Shown: positions 1-6,621, counted from the first letter of the stretch. The stretch is 21,118 bases of DNA from Streptomyces violaceus (GCA_000715635.1 KL569100.1:28862-49979), one strand, 5' to 3'. Notes: a model not told the origin generated them from the letters alone. Numbers and translations are program-made.

Positions 1-1
1 G

Positions 2-916
2 GTCAAGACGATCGAGGAAGCCGGGACGCGGCACAGTATCGCCAACATTTGCAGGCCGGAGGAGAAGAAGACCGCAGACAGCAGCTATCTGGGCAAGCTG
101 TTCCTGGGCAAGCCGCTGCCGGACGGCACACGGTTCACGTTCATCGTCAACGAGACGCCTCAGCGGGACCTGTATGAGTTCGTCGCGGAACGTGACCGTC
201 CTCGCGGTCCGGTGAGTGCCGACGCCCGCGCGGACATCGTCAAGAGGCTCAGCACGGTGCAACTGCCGGACGGCAGGGACATCGGATGGTGTGTCGACCG
301 CCTGGACGTTCTGGTGGAGGCGCGCACCATCGACCAGGTCGAGGCGGAGGCCATGGCGCGACTCGCGCCACTGGTGGAAGCCTGCCTGGGAGAGAAACCG
401 CTGTACGAGGAAGTCGAGGAGGTCATGATCTGGCTGATCTCCCGATACATCACACGCAGCGCCCTTGAGCTGCGACCGAGAGTCTTTACTGCGGACGACT
501 TCGGCGCGGCCCTTGATGACAGCGTGCGCAGAGCTACCGGGCGGCGGCGAGACGGTTCCACCGAACTGTTGATGAAGTTCAAGCACAAGCTACGGGCTGC
601 CGAGATACCGGAGCCCGAGGCGGAAGCCCAGCACGATGCCATGCTTGCCTACCGTCGTACCTACCGTGCCAGTGTCGGCACCCGGCGCCGCGCATACGAT
701 GATCTGGCCGATCAGATCAATGCTATCTGCACGCTCACGATGGCGAAGCGCCGCGCCGGGCGTCTCGACGCCGGCTCGGCGGCGTACTTCGAGACGCTCG
801 TGGCGGTGAGCGAGATGCCCGAGGTGACCAGCCGGCAGTTCACCCTCGCCGAGGCCCACGCGGTGCTTTCCGACATCACGGCACGCTGCCAGAACAGGTA
901 CGCCGATGCCTCATAA
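2..916 (+). CDS. Partial: C-terminal part of an ABC-3C effector/CTD protein
   Basis: The frame is open from base 2 to the TAA at 914-916 (304 residues), so the gene begins outside the window. The GTG at 212 is only internal. Visible residues start with a segment around LFLGKPLPDGTRFTFIVNE that resembles the end of an N-terminal nuclease-like (DUF4297-like) domain. A long, mostly helical, charged region rich in Arg, Glu and Ala follows. No membrane segment or signal is seen. The stop overlaps the next start by 11 bp, and that gene overlaps a coiled-coil ABC ATPase gene by 4 bp. A large first gene, a small middle gene and an ATPase gene form the architecture of ABC three-component systems described by Krishnan, Burroughs, Iyer and Aravind. 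There the first protein carries the effector plus a C-terminal 'CTD' that contacts the partners. The role is inferred mainly from context; the effector domain itself is mostly missing. Confidence 0.7.
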   Translation, partial: VKTIEEAGTRHSIANICRPEEKKTADSSYLGKLFLGKPLPDGTRFTFIVNETPQRDLYEFVAERDRPRGPVSADARADIVKRLSTVQLPDGRDIGWCVDRLDVLVEARTIDQVEAEAMARLAPLVEACLGEKPLYEEVEEVMIWLISRYITRSALELRPRVFTADDFGAALDDSVRRATGRRRDGSTELLMKFKHKLRAAEIPEPEAEAQHDAMLAYRRTYRASVGTRRRAYDDLADQINAICTLTMAKRRAGRLDAGSAAYFETLVAVSEMPEVTSRQFTLAEAHAVLSDITARCQNRYADAS

Positions 917-1484
917 GATCGGCAGCAGCGTGGTGCCTCCGCTGTATCGTGCCTGGGATCCGGACGACTCTCCCGACTTCCACGCGGCACGGCTCTTGCT
1001 GCTCATCTACCTCTGCGGTGAGGAGCCCGGTCCCTACATCGAGGGGCGGACGAAGTTCGCCAAACTTGACTTCTTCGTGCGCTATCCGGGGTTCCTGGAG
1101 CGGGTCCACGCCGCGATGCCGGAAGCCGTCGAAGCCGAAACCGCGTTTCTCGCCCGCGACCCGTCCGAAGTCGAGGCACCGATGATCCGCTACCGCTATG
1201 GGCCCTGGGACCAGCGCTACCGGCAGTTCCTCGCCTTCCTCATCTCCCGCGATCTTGTCACCGTCACGAGCCACCGGGTCGAACGAGTGAAGCTCAAAGC
1301 CGTCGGCAAGAGGACAGCGCAACGTCTCACCGAGGCCCGCGAGTTCCAGCCGCTAGTCCGGCGCTGTCAGGCCATGCGGGGAAATCTGGCCGCGATGTCG
1401 GGCACCGACCTGAAGAACCTGATCTACGACCTGTTCCCAGACGAGGTCGGCAACGCGCCCTTGCGCCAGGAGATCCGGCCATGA
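906..1484 (+). CDS. ABC three-component system middle component (MC), winged-helix-like
   Basis: This 192-residue soluble protein starts at ATG 906 inside the 3' end of the upstream gene and ends in an ATGA overlap with the ATPase start, so all three products are probably made by coupled translation. Residues ~28-60 read as a helix followed by a stretch of the form GRTKFAKLDFFVRYP. In middle components this is a winged-helix-like element with a 'Gr.klaKldFllryP' pattern. The rest (~80-192) alternates helices with basic residues and has no catalytic motif that I recognise. In the family the MC bridges the ATPase and the effector protein. The assignment rests on that motif, the small size and its position between the two partners. 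I cannot assign the exact MC subfamily from reading alone. Confidence 0.68.
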   Translation: MPHKIGSSVVPPLYRAWDPDDSPDFHAARLLLLIYLCGEEPGPYIEGRTKFAKLDFFVRYPGFLERVHAAMPEAVEAETAFLARDPSEVEAPMIRYRYGPWDQRYRQFLAFLISRDLVTVTSHRVERVKLKAVGKRTAQRLTEAREFQPLVRRCQAMRGNLAAMSGTDLKNLIYDLFPDEVGNAPLRQEIRP

Positions 1485-3400
1485 CGAAGCCTGTGACCGC
1501 CCACCCCGACCGCGGGATCAGGATCGACTCCGTCAGGCTCGTCCACGGCACCGCAGAGATCGACGAGTATGCCTTCGGAACCGGCATGCTGAACATCCTC
1601 AGCGGGCCCCGCAACAGCTCCAAGACAACCACGCTGAAGGCCATCGACTACTGCCTCGGCGACCGCGGTGGGATGATCGACGCTCTCGGTGCCGCCGTCT
1701 CCGACGAATACATCGAGGTCTCAACCGCGATCCGGCTCAACGGACACCCCCGCATCCTCACCCGCCTCCTGCAGCACGGGCGCATGAACAAGGTGTACGT
1801 CGACGGAGACGAGCTGACCGACACCGACTTCTCCGACTGGATCCTGCGCGAACTGGGCTGGCCCAACCTGCGCATCCCCAAGGGTCTCCACCCGGCCACA
1901 GCCAGTGAACTGACGCCCTTGTCCTTCCGGAACCTGCTGCGCCACTTCTACCGCAACGAGGAGTCCTGGACGAGCTTCGCCAACAAGGAGCATGAATTCA
2001 TCCGGCGCGGCGTCGTCAGCATGCTCCTCGGCTTCGCCGGCCCCCGCTACGACACCAAGGATTTTGCCGTCGCCCAGGCCAAGCGGCGCCTTGCCGAAGC
2101 CCAGGCAGTGGAGCGGGACGTGCAGGACAGCACATTGCAGGCCGTCACCGCCATCTCCGAACGGCTCCGCATTCCCATCGCCCGCACTCTCGACCAGGTA
2201 GCGACCGCACGGGAAGAGGTCACTGCCCAACTCGAGGCGGTTCGCCAACGACGTCACGAACTGACGCACGAGATCAACAGCCTCCTGCAGGGAACGTCCA
2301 CCACCGAGACGGCAGCCGGATACGACTCATCACTGACGAGCGTCTACGAAGACATATCCCGGCGGTTGCAACTGGCGGTCGACGAGGTCGTTGCGCTCGA
2401 ACAACTCGGCAGCGAACACGCCTACTCCGCCCAGACGGTCACCTCGGAAGTGACCCGCATGGAACGACTCATCGCCTCCGTGGAGATCTTCGACGCCCTC
2501 CCCGTACGACTCTGCCCAGCGTGCGAACAACGCGTGAACCCGCACCGAGAGCACGACGAAGACGCCTGCTACCTGTGCTTCCAACCGGTCGATGACGACC
2601 AGCGCCGCCGACGGGCACAAGTGGAGATCCGGTCACTCAAGTCGGAACTTGCCGACCTGGAAGACGTCACCGCCCGCACCGCCGCCGATCTGCAGAGGGC
2701 CCGCACTCGCCGAGTGGACCTTCAAGACGAACAGGCACGGCTCGCGCACCGCATCAACGAAGAACGCGCCGCGCAGCTGGCCCCCTTCATGGCCAGCCTC
2801 GAAAACCTCGCTGCCCAGATCGCCCAGCTCGAACAGAAGATGACAGCCTTTCCGGCCATCGAGGAGATCCTTCAACGCCGCGCGGTAGCCAGCCAGGCCG
2901 TCACCGCTGCACAACAAGCCGTCGACGCACTTGACCAAGAGCCCGCCGCAATTGCCACAACTACGCTCACTTCCGTCGAACGATGCGCCTTGTTCGCCGA
3001 GCGAATGAACGAATTCCTGCACCGCTACCGCGAACGCGGCTGGGTCAAGGGCGCCATCACCATCAACGACAGTGACCTCACCTTCTACGTCGGCACCCGA
3101 CCCTGGGACCAAGCCCTGGGGGCAGAGACGAAGGTGCTCTTCTTCCTGGCCTACAGCTACGCCACCCTGTTCCTGGCCTCTGACCTCGACGAAGAAGCAG
3201 CAGCCCCGGGCCTGCTGCTCCTGGACAACCCCTACCAGCAGGGCATCGGCACCACTGTGGTCGACGACGTCCTGCAAGATCTGGCAAACGCAGCCCAGGC
3301 CACGGGCACCCAGATCATCAGCACCCAGGCCGTTCCGGTCCCGCGCGACCCGGCCACCATCCGGGAAATCCACATGCCCAAGGAGTACGAAGCGCCGTAG
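1481..3400 (+). CDS. DUF3732-like coiled-coil ABC ATPase of an ABC-3C system
   Basis: 639 residues, start fixed by the ATGA overlap. The N-terminal Walker A-like loop is G42-PRNSS-K48-T49: the usual glycine before Lys is Ser, but the following IDYCLG is as in DUF3732/Rad50-like ATPases. A long heptad-rich, Ala/Gln/Glu/Arg-rich region (~185-490) forms two coiled-coil arms. Their tip carries C345-PA-C348 and C363-YL-C366, a zinc-hook-like pair. The C-terminal half of the nucleotide fold has a signature-like segment near 545-565 and Walker B LLLLDNP with D582. The residue after Asp is Asn583, not the catalytic Glu of canonical ABC enzymes, and the H-loop position near IISTQ appears to be Gln. 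Related proteins use LDQP here, so weak or regulated ATP hydrolysis may be a family trait. Inferred role: sensor/switch that licenses the effector encoded by the first gene. Confidence 0.8.
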   Translation: MTKPVTAHPDRGIRIDSVRLVHGTAEIDEYAFGTGMLNILSGPRNSSKTTTLKAIDYCLGDRGGMIDALGAAVSDEYIEVSTAIRLNGHPRILTRLLQHGRMNKVYVDGDELTDTDFSDWILRELGWPNLRIPKGLHPATASELTPLSFRNLLRHFYRNEESWTSFANKEHEFIRRGVVSMLLGFAGPRYDTKDFAVAQAKRRLAEAQAVERDVQDSTLQAVTAISERLRIPIARTLDQVATAREEVTAQLEAVRQRRHELTHEINSLLQGTSTTETAAGYDSSLTSVYEDISRRLQLAVDEVVALEQLGSEHAYSAQTVTSEVTRMERLIASVEIFDALPVRLCPACEQRVNPHREHDEDACYLCFQPVDDDQRRRRAQVEIRSLKSELADLEDVTARTAADLQRARTRRVDLQDEQARLAHRINEERAAQLAPFMASLENLAAQIAQLEQKMTAFPAIEEILQRRAVASQAVTAAQQAVDALDQEPAAIATTTLTSVERCALFAERMNEFLHRYRERGWVKGAITINDSDLTFYVGTRPWDQALGAETKVLFFLAYSYATLFLASDLDEEAAAPGLLLLDNPYQQGIGTTVVDDVLQDLANAAQATGTQIISTQAVPVPRDPATIREIHMPKEYEAP

Positions 3401-3494
3401 GCAGACCCTCTCAACCATTGGTGCAACGGAGTCCTGCTCACCCCAGATTTCGGGCGGCGAGCGACCATGGCCCGCACGGACGTCCGTAGCAGGA

Positions 3495-3907
3495 TCAGAC
3501 TTTGATGACGGTGAGGCGTCCGCCGCAAAGCGCGGTGAGGTCCTCCGGATCGGAGGTCAGGACCGTGGCCGGTTCGGGTGCGGCGAGGGCGGTGGCGCTG
3601 AGCATGGCGTCGATGGCGTGCTTGTGGCCGTGCAGGCCGGCGTCGGCGAGGAGGGCGGCGGCGTGGCGGGCGATGGGCTCGGTGACCGGTTCGACGACGA
3701 GGCGGGAGAGAGTCCACTCCAGGGCCGGGCGGTTGGTCCGCGGGTGGACGACTTCCACAGGGTGGCCGCGGAGGTGATCATCCGTAGGTCTTCGGCGCGG
3801 GACAGGGCCAGCCAGGCTGTGACCGTGCGGTCGCGGAGGACGGCCTTGGCCAGTCCCTCGCTGTCCAGCACGAGGGTGCCACCGGGGACGACGGGGGAGC
3901 GGCTCAC
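3495..3907 (-). pseudogene. PIN-domain (VapC-like) toxin, frameshifted
   Basis: Read on the minus strand from GTG at 3907, the N-terminus gives TLVLDSEGLAK, the first acidic PIN motif, and runs to MITSAAT. The frame then becomes unrelated. Removing the effect of one missing base near 3756-3759 restores TLVEVVHPR and continues in the other frame through AIDAMLSATALA (third acidic motif) and VLTSDPEDL (fourth) to TGA at 3495-3497. The restored product would be about 137 residues, normal for a VapC-type RNase. The break falls on the TLVE motif, whose Glu is a metal ligand in PIN nucleases, so neither half could be active alone. The GTG start overlaps the antitoxin stop (GTGA), the usual vapBC arrangement. 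Either a decayed toxin or a one-base sequence error; decay is favoured because the antitoxin is damaged too. Confidence 0.75.
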
Positions 3908-4071
3908 GCGGCGTTCGCTCCGCCCGCCGCCTGGTTGTCACGGGCCTGGTGGAGCTGGTCGCGCAGGGCCTGGAGCTCCTCGTCGGTGACGGGTCCGTGT
4001 TCGGCTTCGGCGACGGTGATGAGTTCGTTGAGGTTGTCGCGTTTGATCTGGGCTGCGTCTACATATACGCC
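3904..4071 (-). pseudogene. Antitoxin remnant (vapB position), start codon lost
   Basis: On the minus strand the frame ending at the TGA 3904-3906 reads VYVDAAQIKRDNLNEL then a Glu/Gln-rich helical tail of about 30 residues. This is typical of the short antitoxins that precede this class of PIN toxin in actinobacteria. Going upstream, the frame meets a TGA at 4072-4074 before any ATG, GTG or TTG, so the natural start and perhaps the first ten residues are gone. The sequence upstream of ~4072 is unrelated, which looks like a deletion or insertion junction. Stop and toxin start overlap (GTGA). With the toxin frameshift, this is a dead toxin-antitoxin pair. Family assignment is by position and general character, not by a specific DNA-binding fold. 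Confidence 0.6.
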
Positions 4072-4244
4072 TCACGCCACGAGCCCGGTGTCACTGACGT
4101 CCGCTCGTGGGGCAGCGCGGACCACGCCCCCCCCGACGCCGACCTCTACCGCGTCGTCAGCGCCTGGGTGGCCCGCGAGTGGCCCTTCGAGCGGGTGGCG
4201 TACGCGCCTCGATGAGAAATCGCTCCGTGCCGCCGCGTCACCAG
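4072..4244. other. Unassigned junction segment with an eight-C run
   Basis: Between the antitoxin remnant and the integrase remnant there is no gene I recognise. A plus-strand frame stays open to TGA 4213-4215 and ends WVAREWPFERVAYAPR. It looks protein-like, but its upstream part is antisense to the antitoxin, so only this tail could be a real gene remnant. A run of eight C at 4127-4134 lies inside it and could hide a length error. Confidence 0.35.
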
Positions 4245-4394
4245 GACGGCCGCACGTCAGGTAGCCGAGTGGGCCGGGAACAGCGTGCCAGTACTCCTTG
4301 CCACCTACGCCCGGTGCGTCGATGGGCAACTGCCGGACCTGAAGAAGCGCTCGAAGCCGCCGGAGATCTCCCCGAGTTGCCCGACGCTGGTTGA
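4245..4394 (+). pseudogene. C-terminal remnant of a tyrosine site-specific integrase, frameshifted
   Basis: From 4261 one frame reads VAEWAGNSVPVLLATYARC then DGQLPDLKKR. This matches the last conserved part of actinobacterial tyrosine recombinases, where '.VAEWAGHS...LL..YA.C' carries the tail around the catalytic Tyr. After 4350 the frame is lost, and one frame over it continues as LEAAGDLPELPDAG and stops at 4392-4394, so one base appears to be missing near 4348-4352. The upstream catalytic domain with its Arg/Lys/His residues is absent. The remnant sits about 180 bp from a tRNA 3' fragment, the classic position of an integrase gene next to its attachment site. It marks a former integrative element or prophage that can no longer move by itself. 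Confidence 0.72.
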
Positions 4395-4410
4395 TCTTCA
4401 GCCAAAGAAC

Positions 4411-4429
4411 TTCGACACGTATTCGACAC
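4411..4429 (+). repeat. Direct repeat TTCGACAC x2, 11-bp period
   Basis: TTCGACAC occurs at 4411-4418 and 4422-4429, exactly 11 bp (one helical turn) apart, just downstream of the integrase remnant. Tandem copies one turn apart next to an integrase gene are typical of arm-type binding sites for tyrosine integrases. The binding role is inferred. Confidence 0.55.
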
Positions 4430-4462
4430 AGCCACTCGCCAAAACCCGGTGATAGCCGGACA

Positions 4463-4504
4463 GCCCCGGAGTCTCTCCTTGATCGTTAGGGGAGACCTCG
4501 GGGC
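4463..4504. terminator. GC-rich hairpin after the integrase remnant
   Basis: GCCCCG at 4463-4468 pairs with CGGGGC at 4499-4504, and inside it the TCTC and GAGA stretches also pair, leaving a small internal mismatch. It lies about 70 bp after the integrase stop. It could end transcription from either side; there is no strong T tract on the plus strand. Confidence 0.5.
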
Positions 4505-4538
4505 CTTGTCGCGTCGCGCGATAATTTGCCTGACCAGC

Positions 4539-4561
4539 AAAAACGCCCTCCCGGAGGAGGG
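4539..4561 (-). terminator. Intrinsic terminator downstream of the tRNA fragment
   Basis: CCCTCC (4546-4551) and GGAGGG (4556-4561) form a six-bp stem with a four-base loop. On the minus strand the hairpin is followed by five T (A run at 4539-4543). It lies just 3' of the tRNA-Arg fragment and is in the right orientation to be the original tRNA terminator, carried along with the tRNA 3' end. Confidence 0.65.
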
Positions 4562-4572
4562 TGGGGAGTAGG

Positions 4573-4619
4573 CGCCCCCGGCAGGACTCGAACCTGCGGC
4601 CAAGCGCTTAGAAGGCGCC
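4573..4619 (-). tRNA. 3' half of tRNA-Arg(UCU); likely attachment-site core, not a functional tRNA
   Basis: On the minus strand the segment contains an anticodon stem-loop with loop CTTCTAA (4608-4614, anticodon UCU, codon AGA). A variable region follows, then a perfect T arm GCAGG-TTCGAGT-CCTGC (4581-4597) and the 3' acceptor strand CGGGGGC (4574-4580). The matching 5' acceptor strand GCCCCCG and a normal D arm are absent: upstream sequence diverges right after the anticodon stem. A tRNA 3' half next to an integrase end is what an integrative element carries as its att core, so I read this as an att site rather than a gene. Confidence 0.7.
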
Positions 4620-4633
4620 TGGCGCATCTCGTC

Positions 4634-4653
4634 GGCAGGTGCTTTGACCTGCC
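4634..4653. repeat. Perfect 7-bp inverted repeat beside the tRNA fragment
   Basis: GGCAGGT (4634-4640) and ACCTGCC (4647-4653) flank a six-base spacer. The pair lies where the tRNA 5' half should have been. It might be an accessory protein site of the att region or a chance hairpin. Confidence 0.4.
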
Positions 4654-4688
4654 GCTTTCCTCGTCATTGACGCGCTGTCAGGGGTTTT

Positions 4689-4707
4689 GTGGGACGTATG
4701 TGGGACG
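4689..4707 (+). repeat. Direct repeat GTGGGACG x2, 11-bp period
   Basis: GTGGGACG is at 4689-4696 and 4700-4707, again 11 bp apart. With the TTCGACAC pair on the other side, the tRNA fragment is bracketed by two helically phased repeat pairs, the layout of P and P' arm sites around an attP core. The two pairs do not share the same motif, so the reading is tentative. Confidence 0.5.
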
Positions 4708-4813
4708 AGCGCATCGCTGGGACGGATGGGGGGCAGGGGCTCCCGACTGTGCCAGGGCTCACCGTCTCACGTCTCCTCACCTGTTCGGTGCGCCCGCGCG
4801 GAAATAGATCTAC

Positions 4814-4850
4814 CCCCTCTTGCGTTCTCGATCTTCGAGCCGAGGAGGGG
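4814..4850 (+). promoter_or_regulatory. Possible Shine-Dalgarno-sequestering hairpin
   Basis: CCCCTC (4814-4819) can pair with GAGGGG (4845-4850), which covers most of the strong ribosome site AGGAGG (4843-4848) of the next gene. A second stem CTCGA (4827-4831) / TCGAG (4835-4839) nests inside it. If transcribed, this could lower translation of the DUF5655 protein. It is seen by eye only; no folding energy was computed. Confidence 0.35.
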
Positions 4851-4853
4851 AAG

Positions 4854-5741
4854 GTGTCGGGCCTGAAGCTGTTCCACACGACGAATGGCGGCGTGGCGGA
4901 GGTCGCGCCGCGGCTTGCCGAGGTCGAGGCGGATGTGCAGGGCCTCGTCGAGGCGCACATGGAGACGATGCTGGGGGTGCGGTTCCTGGCGAGCGAGTAC
5001 GTCATCGACTGTGTCGACGGCGGGCGGATCGACTCCCTGGGGCTCGACGAGAACAACGCACCCGTGGTGATCGAGTACAAGCGCGGCACGGCAGCCGGCG
5101 TGATAAATCAGGGCCTCTATTACATTGCGTGGCTGATGGCGCACAAGGACGCCTTCCGGAGTCTGGTCCGTGACAGACTCGGGGCTTCGGCCGCGTCCCA
5201 GGTCCTGTGGAGCGCACCCCGGTTGATCTGCGTCGCTGGCGACTTCACCCGCTACGACACGCACGCCGCACGCGAGTACCGGCGCAGTATCGACCTGGTC
5301 CGCTACCGGTACTTCGGCAATGAGCACATCGGCCTTGAGACCGTGGCGTCGGTTACCGGGTACTCGGCCGCTGCCAAGCGGGCCCGGCGTGCGGCCGGGC
5401 TGTCGTCAGCCCGAACGCAGGACGGAGCGATGGCGGAGCTGGCCGAGGCGGTCGACGAGGCGCTGCTCGGTCTCGGGGACGGCGTCACCCGGGTACGGCG
5501 CAAGCAGTACGTCGCCTACCAGCGGCTGCGGAACTTCGCCTGCGTCTGCCCGCCGCAGCAGACCAAGCTCCTTGTCTATCTCAAGGCCGATCCCAAGGAT
5601 GTCGACCTGGTTCCCGGGTTCACCCGGGACGTGAGGGGGCTTGGGCACCACGGAACGGGCGACCTGGAGGTGCAGCTCCGCACCTCGCGGGATCTGGAGC
5701 GTGCTCAGGAGCTGTTCCGCACGAGCTACGCGGCGGCGTGA
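4854..5741 (+). CDS. PD-(D/E)XK nuclease-like protein with C-terminal DUF5655 domain
   Basis: GTG 4854 is chosen because AGGAGG (4843-4848) lies five bases upstream and homologous-looking sequence begins here; the open frame reaches back to 4689 but that part is non-conserved. Product 295 residues, soluble. Residues ~45-110 read RIDSLG (D60), then VVIEYKRG (E74, K76), then INQGLYYIAWL, the D...ExK core of the NucS/restriction endonuclease-like fold seen in 'predicted nuclease/transport' proteins. Residues ~190-295 match DUF5655: ...RKQYVAYQRLRNFACV, LLVYLKADP, GFTRDVRG.GHHGTGDLEVQL. These proteins are usually monocistronic and are predicted DNA nucleases; the substrate is not established. It stands alone between the att debris and a strong terminator, so it is plausibly cargo of the former element. 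No key residue appears missing. Confidence 0.82.
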   Translation: MSGLKLFHTTNGGVAEVAPRLAEVEADVQGLVEAHMETMLGVRFLASEYVIDCVDGGRIDSLGLDENNAPVVIEYKRGTAAGVINQGLYYIAWLMAHKDAFRSLVRDRLGASAASQVLWSAPRLICVAGDFTRYDTHAAREYRRSIDLVRYRYFGNEHIGLETVASVTGYSAAAKRARRAAGLSSARTQDGAMAELAEAVDEALLGLGDGVTRVRRKQYVAYQRLRNFACVCPPQQTKLLVYLKADPKDVDLVPGFTRDVRGLGHHGTGDLEVQLRTSRDLERAQELFRTSYAAA

Positions 5742-5853
5742 AATGCGAACGGTCACTTCGACCACGCGCGTCTTCGGGCGTCGATTCGATGGTCGTCTCG
5801 GATGCCTTTCGATGTACGGGCAGGTAGTGGCGGTGGAACATCAATGATGCGGA

Positions 5854-5882
5854 GGATCGCCGGTTTGGCTAACCGGCGATCC
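5854..5882 (+). terminator. Perfect 12-bp hairpin ending the DUF5655 gene
   Basis: GGATCGCCGGTT (5854-5865) and AACCGGCGATCC (5871-5882) form a perfect 12-bp stem with a five-base loop, about 110 bp after the stop. There is no T run, as is common for streptomycete terminators. The rest of 5742-6020 holds no gene that I can support. Confidence 0.8.
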
Positions 5883-6020
5883 CCGGCTATGTTGTCTCGC
5901 TGCCTCGATCTACTTGAGCGAGGCGCTCTGAGCGATCGTCGCTGCGCGTAGCGTGTCGCGTTGACGTGCACTGCACTACGTCGGCATCCCCGCGGTTCGG
6001 CGTCACGGCACACCGCCAGG

Positions 6021-6512
6021 ATGCTGGGCTACTCCTGGTGGGCGGTTGGCTGTGTGGTCGTGGATAATCTCTTCGCGTTCATGGAGCGCATCGCCCAGGC
6101 TCACACCTTCGCCAAGGGCATGGGGATCGCCGCGCCTCAGATCGGTATTACCCGTGCTGCTGCTGCTGCTGCTGTCGTCCGGCCGGCCGAGTCCGGCGCC
6201 GGCCCCATAGTCCTCCTCAACCCCCGTGTCACGGATGTGTCGGAGGAGAGCGATGAGAAGTACGAAGGGTGCCTATCCTTCTTCGACGTGCGCGAGCAGG
6301 TGCCTCGCCCTCTGAGAATTACCGTGGAGACCGCATCCCTCGACGGTGTCACGGTAACCACCGTCTACCAGCGCGGCCTGGCCCGCCTTGTCCAGCACGA
6401 GATCGACCACCTCGACGGCCTGCTGTACACGGATCGTATGCGGTCAGGGGTTCTGCCTATCCGCGTTGACGAGTACCGGCAGAGCGGCCGGGCATGGGCG
6501 TACGACTCCTGA
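6021..6512 (+). CDS. def: Peptide deformylase, short N-terminus
   Basis: Removes the formyl group from nascent N-termini in the cytosol using a metal held by Cys-His-His. With ATG 6021 as start (163 residues) all three motifs are present: GMGIAAPQIG (33-42), EGCLS (Cys84) and QHEIDH (H126, E127, H130). The tail EYRQSGRAWAYDS is that of the ~190-residue Streptomyces deformylases. Those carry an extra N-terminal part with a '.DP.L...A..F' helix that I cannot find in any frame upstream; homology starts at VVDNLFAFMERIAQ. The frame also allows a TTG at 5961, but no good ribosome site precedes either start. So the gene is 5'-truncated, or has a replaced N-terminus, and may be weakly active or dead. 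A run of six Ala (46-51) from GCT codons expands a shorter Ala stretch. Alternative: accessory deformylase conferring drug resistance. Confidence 0.75.
   Translation: MLGYSWWAVGCVVVDNLFAFMERIAQAHTFAKGMGIAAPQIGITRAAAAAAVVRPAESGAGPIVLLNPRVTDVSEESDEKYEGCLSFFDVREQVPRPLRITVETASLDGVTVTTVYQRGLARLVQHEIDHLDGLLYTDRMRSGVLPIRVDEYRQSGRAWAYDS
6156..6173 (+). repeat. (GCT)6 triplet run inside def
   Basis: Six GCT codons in a row encode Ala46-Ala51 of the deformylase. GCT is a rare Ala codon in such GC-rich DNA, which favours slippage expansion over ordinary codon use. It remains in frame. Confidence 0.8.
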
Positions 6513-6526
6513 CCCGGAGCTGCCAG

Positions 6527-6621
6527 TGACCATGGAAGACGTGGACGGCGAGGACCCAGCCACGTGGGACGATCTGTTTGTCCGCGACTTGGATGCATGG
6601 CCGCTGCGGTTCGTACGGTGA
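6527..6621 (+). CDS. Possible 31-residue acidic peptide; doubtful
   Basis: GTG 6527 (or ATG 6533) starts 14 bases after the deformylase stop and runs to TGA 6619-6621. The peptide is acidic and Trp-containing (MEDVDGEDPATWDDLFVRDL). It may be a small gene coupled to def or the tail of a lost gene. I do not recognise it, and there is no clear ribosome site. Downstream, up to 6771, I see only a short CCTACCTGGG direct repeat (6652-6661, 6677-6686). Confidence 0.2.

Noticed and set aside
3476..3487. Perfect palindrome ACGGACGTCCGT
   Set aside because: A dyad without a loop lying between the ABC-3C operon and the PIN remnant. Too short and isolated to call an operator or terminator.
3949..4215. 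88-codon plus-strand frame
   Set aside because: Its first half is the reverse of the antitoxin remnant. Only its tail might be a gene remnant and it is unrecognised.
4573..4653. A complete tRNA-Arg gene
   Set aside because: The T arm, 3' acceptor strand and anticodon loop fit, but no 5' acceptor strand or D arm can be found upstream.
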